64,000 bases of DNA from Tubulanus polymorphus (taxonomy: Eukaryota > Nemertea > Palaeonemertea > Tubulaniformes > Tubulanidae). The position numbers and the translations under genes were made by a program. The DNA lies in the NCBI RefSeq assembly GCF_964204645.1, contig NC_134026.1:29530650-29594649 (forward strand), in the 5' to 3' direction. Positions within the stretch are counted from its first letter, which is position 1. Each line of letters opens with the position of its first letter. Positions 60,861 through 64,000 of the stretch are shown here, in pieces. Below the pieces are notes generated by a model. That model saw only the letters and a list, made by a program, of their open reading frames with translations. It did no database searches and had not been told where the DNA came from.

Positions 60861-61893
60861 TTCGACGGTATTTCGACACGGCGCTGCACTTTGACAGCGC
60901 CACCTACGGTTCACTCCAGACGGTGGGCTCTAAAATGTGGATTTGGTCTTCACGGATGACAATTCAATTCAAAAATTTATTTCATCCGTATAACGACAAA
61001 ATTACATAGGACAGACACGGCAATAAAATATTAATACAAAGAGACACTGACAAATGATAACATAACATAAAAGGAGAGAAAGAAAAAAAAAAAAAAATTT
61101 CCTCTGTGAAGCTGGCTCCCGGTTCCCGGTTCCTTATTCGGCTCCCGATTCAAAATGCTTTTGAACCGGGAGCCGAATCGGGAACCGGGAACCGGGAGCC
61201 GGCTACTGGTTCAGCTCCCGATTCAAAAACATTTTGAATCGGGAGTCGAATCGGGAACCGGGAACCGGGAGCCAGCTTCACAGGGGTAAAAAATTTACGA
61301 GCTATTTACAAAGAACCCCACTCCCCGCCGGTCGCTTTTTAAACTTGAAAATACAATCTACAGTGCATAGGTCAAACTGTTATTTCAAACGACGATGCCT
61401 ACCTCAACCCAGACTCAGGAGGATATCGAGTGGCAGCCAAAACCGATCGGGCAAGGCCACCCGATATACACCCAAGTCACAGTGAAGCAGATGACAGTCA
61501 CCCTAGGGAAAATGTGATTGTCTATCGAATCGAGCAGTTAGGCTTGGGCCGCCCTTGGTTCAACCATGGATTGTGAAACGAACTCCATGGTTCAATATTC
61601 AACGTGTAATTGTGATTGTCTGTAGCCGGTAGTTTTTTTTTCAATTTTGCTCCGAGTCACGGCAGTATTCAATAAAGTGTTCGAATCGAAGAGCGAGCGC
61701 TTGATTTTATCACAAAACAAAAAAAAAATATTTAAATGGCGTTTAACCATGGTCGATCGCAACGAACCGAAAAAAAGCAACAAAGAATAAAACAAAAACA
61801 CTTAGTTTCATTTATTTCATAGTTTCATATTTTTTCTATAAAAGGTTATAAAATTCTAACTAGATGCAGGTTTTTCTTGCACATCCGGCCGGT
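60861..61893. other. Intergenic UBE2L3 to GRB2-like gene
   Basis: UBE2L3 promoter side, then the palindromic cluster at 61104-61285, then the 3' flank of the GRB2-like gene with TTTATT (AATAAA on the minus strand) at 61811-61816. A hairpin TTGGTTCAACCATGGA/TCCATGGTTCAA lies at about 61556-61594. No gene. Confidence 0.4.
61104..61285. repeat. Palindromic cluster of GGGAACCGGGAGCC units
   Basis: TGTGAAGCTGGCTCCCGGTT at 61108 is repeated inverted at the right end (AACCGGGAGCCAGCTTCACA to 61282). Between them lie several inverted and direct copies of GAACCGGGAGCC and CGATTCAAAA. The whole can fold as one hairpin or as two adjacent ones. Confidence 0.75.
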
Positions 61894-63834
<1,941 letters not shown>

Positions 63835-63988
63835 TCATTGCAAGAGTACCTTTTCTTCGTTGTGACTAAGAGACGATTCACGATAAAAGGCAACAAGTTT
63901 ATTGAGCGAATTGAAGCTCATGACTCCAAAAATATAATTTCCATAACTGTCTCTCGTTATATCAAATTGCAGTACGCCATTGCTGCGT
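63835..63988 (-). CDS. Last coding exon of a second, diverged GRB2-like SH2 gene (partial)
   Basis: A single exon on the minus strand after a TTTCAG acceptor. Its phase and length match the last exon of the neighbouring GRB2-like gene. It encodes the C-terminal half of an SH2 domain (GVLQFDITRD, FNSLNKLVAFYRESSLS) and ends VLLQ-stop at 63835. Against GRB2 numbering, H107 is Gln, K109 is Asp, L111 is Thr and W121 is Gly, so the specificity pocket has changed. A strong donor, GTAAGT, follows the stop by 4 bases, perhaps a relic of the exon that once led to a C-terminal SH3, or a 3' UTR intron. Upstream exons are outside the window. Confidence 0.78.
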
Positions 63989-64000
63989 CTGAAACAAGGT

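Overview
The window is animal nuclear DNA: AT-rich, with intron-split genes using GT/AG junctions, many miniature transposons, and orthologues of conserved metazoan proteins. Junctions were placed by eye from reading frame, splice consensus and family similarity; in each complete model the exon lengths sum to a multiple of three. The mix (STK36, RTEL1 with a RING, a multi-repeat stathmin, a repetitive KR-spaced neuropeptide precursor, hammerhead-like repeats) suggests a ciliated marine invertebrate, perhaps a spiralian, but the species cannot be named.

Layout. (1) 1-730, +: 3' end of an uncharacterised gene. (2) 731-9623: mostly non-coding, with a hammerhead-bearing repeat, a long-armed MITE and a possible distant promoter for the next gene. 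(3) 9624-10982, +: a 397-aa precursor with 28 PFG/PFA-type peptides. (4) 11934-14317, +: a 274-aa secreted astacin with a clear TATA promoter. (5) 18439-15115, -: GPN1 (RNA polymerase II assembly GTPase). (6) 18595-28210: a 9.6-kb foldback-like element whose two arms are inverted arrays of a 64-bp satellite, with smaller foldbacks inside. (7) 28820-38057, +: STK36/Fused kinase, 29 exons. (8) 38838-39350: 57-bp minisatellite. (9) 43272-40486, -: stathmin with an expanded helix. (10) 47123-57795, +: RTEL1 helicase, 31 exons. (11) 60860-59550, -: UBE2L3. (12) 62684-61894, -: a GRB2-like adaptor that stops after its SH2 domain, and 63988-63835, -, the last coding exon of a diverged tandem paralogue.

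Gene relations. GPN1 and STK36 are head-to-head. Without the foldback element their start codons would lie under 0.8 kb apart, so the element appears to sit in an ancestral shared promoter. Stathmin and RTEL1 are also head-to-head, 3.85 kb apart. STK36/stathmin and RTEL1/UBE2L3 are tail-to-tail. The neuropeptide and astacin genes are co-oriented neighbours with their own secretion signals; nothing here shows that they act together.

Most worth a second look: the satellite-armed foldback in a bidirectional promoter, the PFGPITD-type precursor, the tandem SH3-SH2 adaptors without a C-terminal SH3, the astacin with Asn in place of the zinc-motif Gly, and the hammerhead-like repeats.
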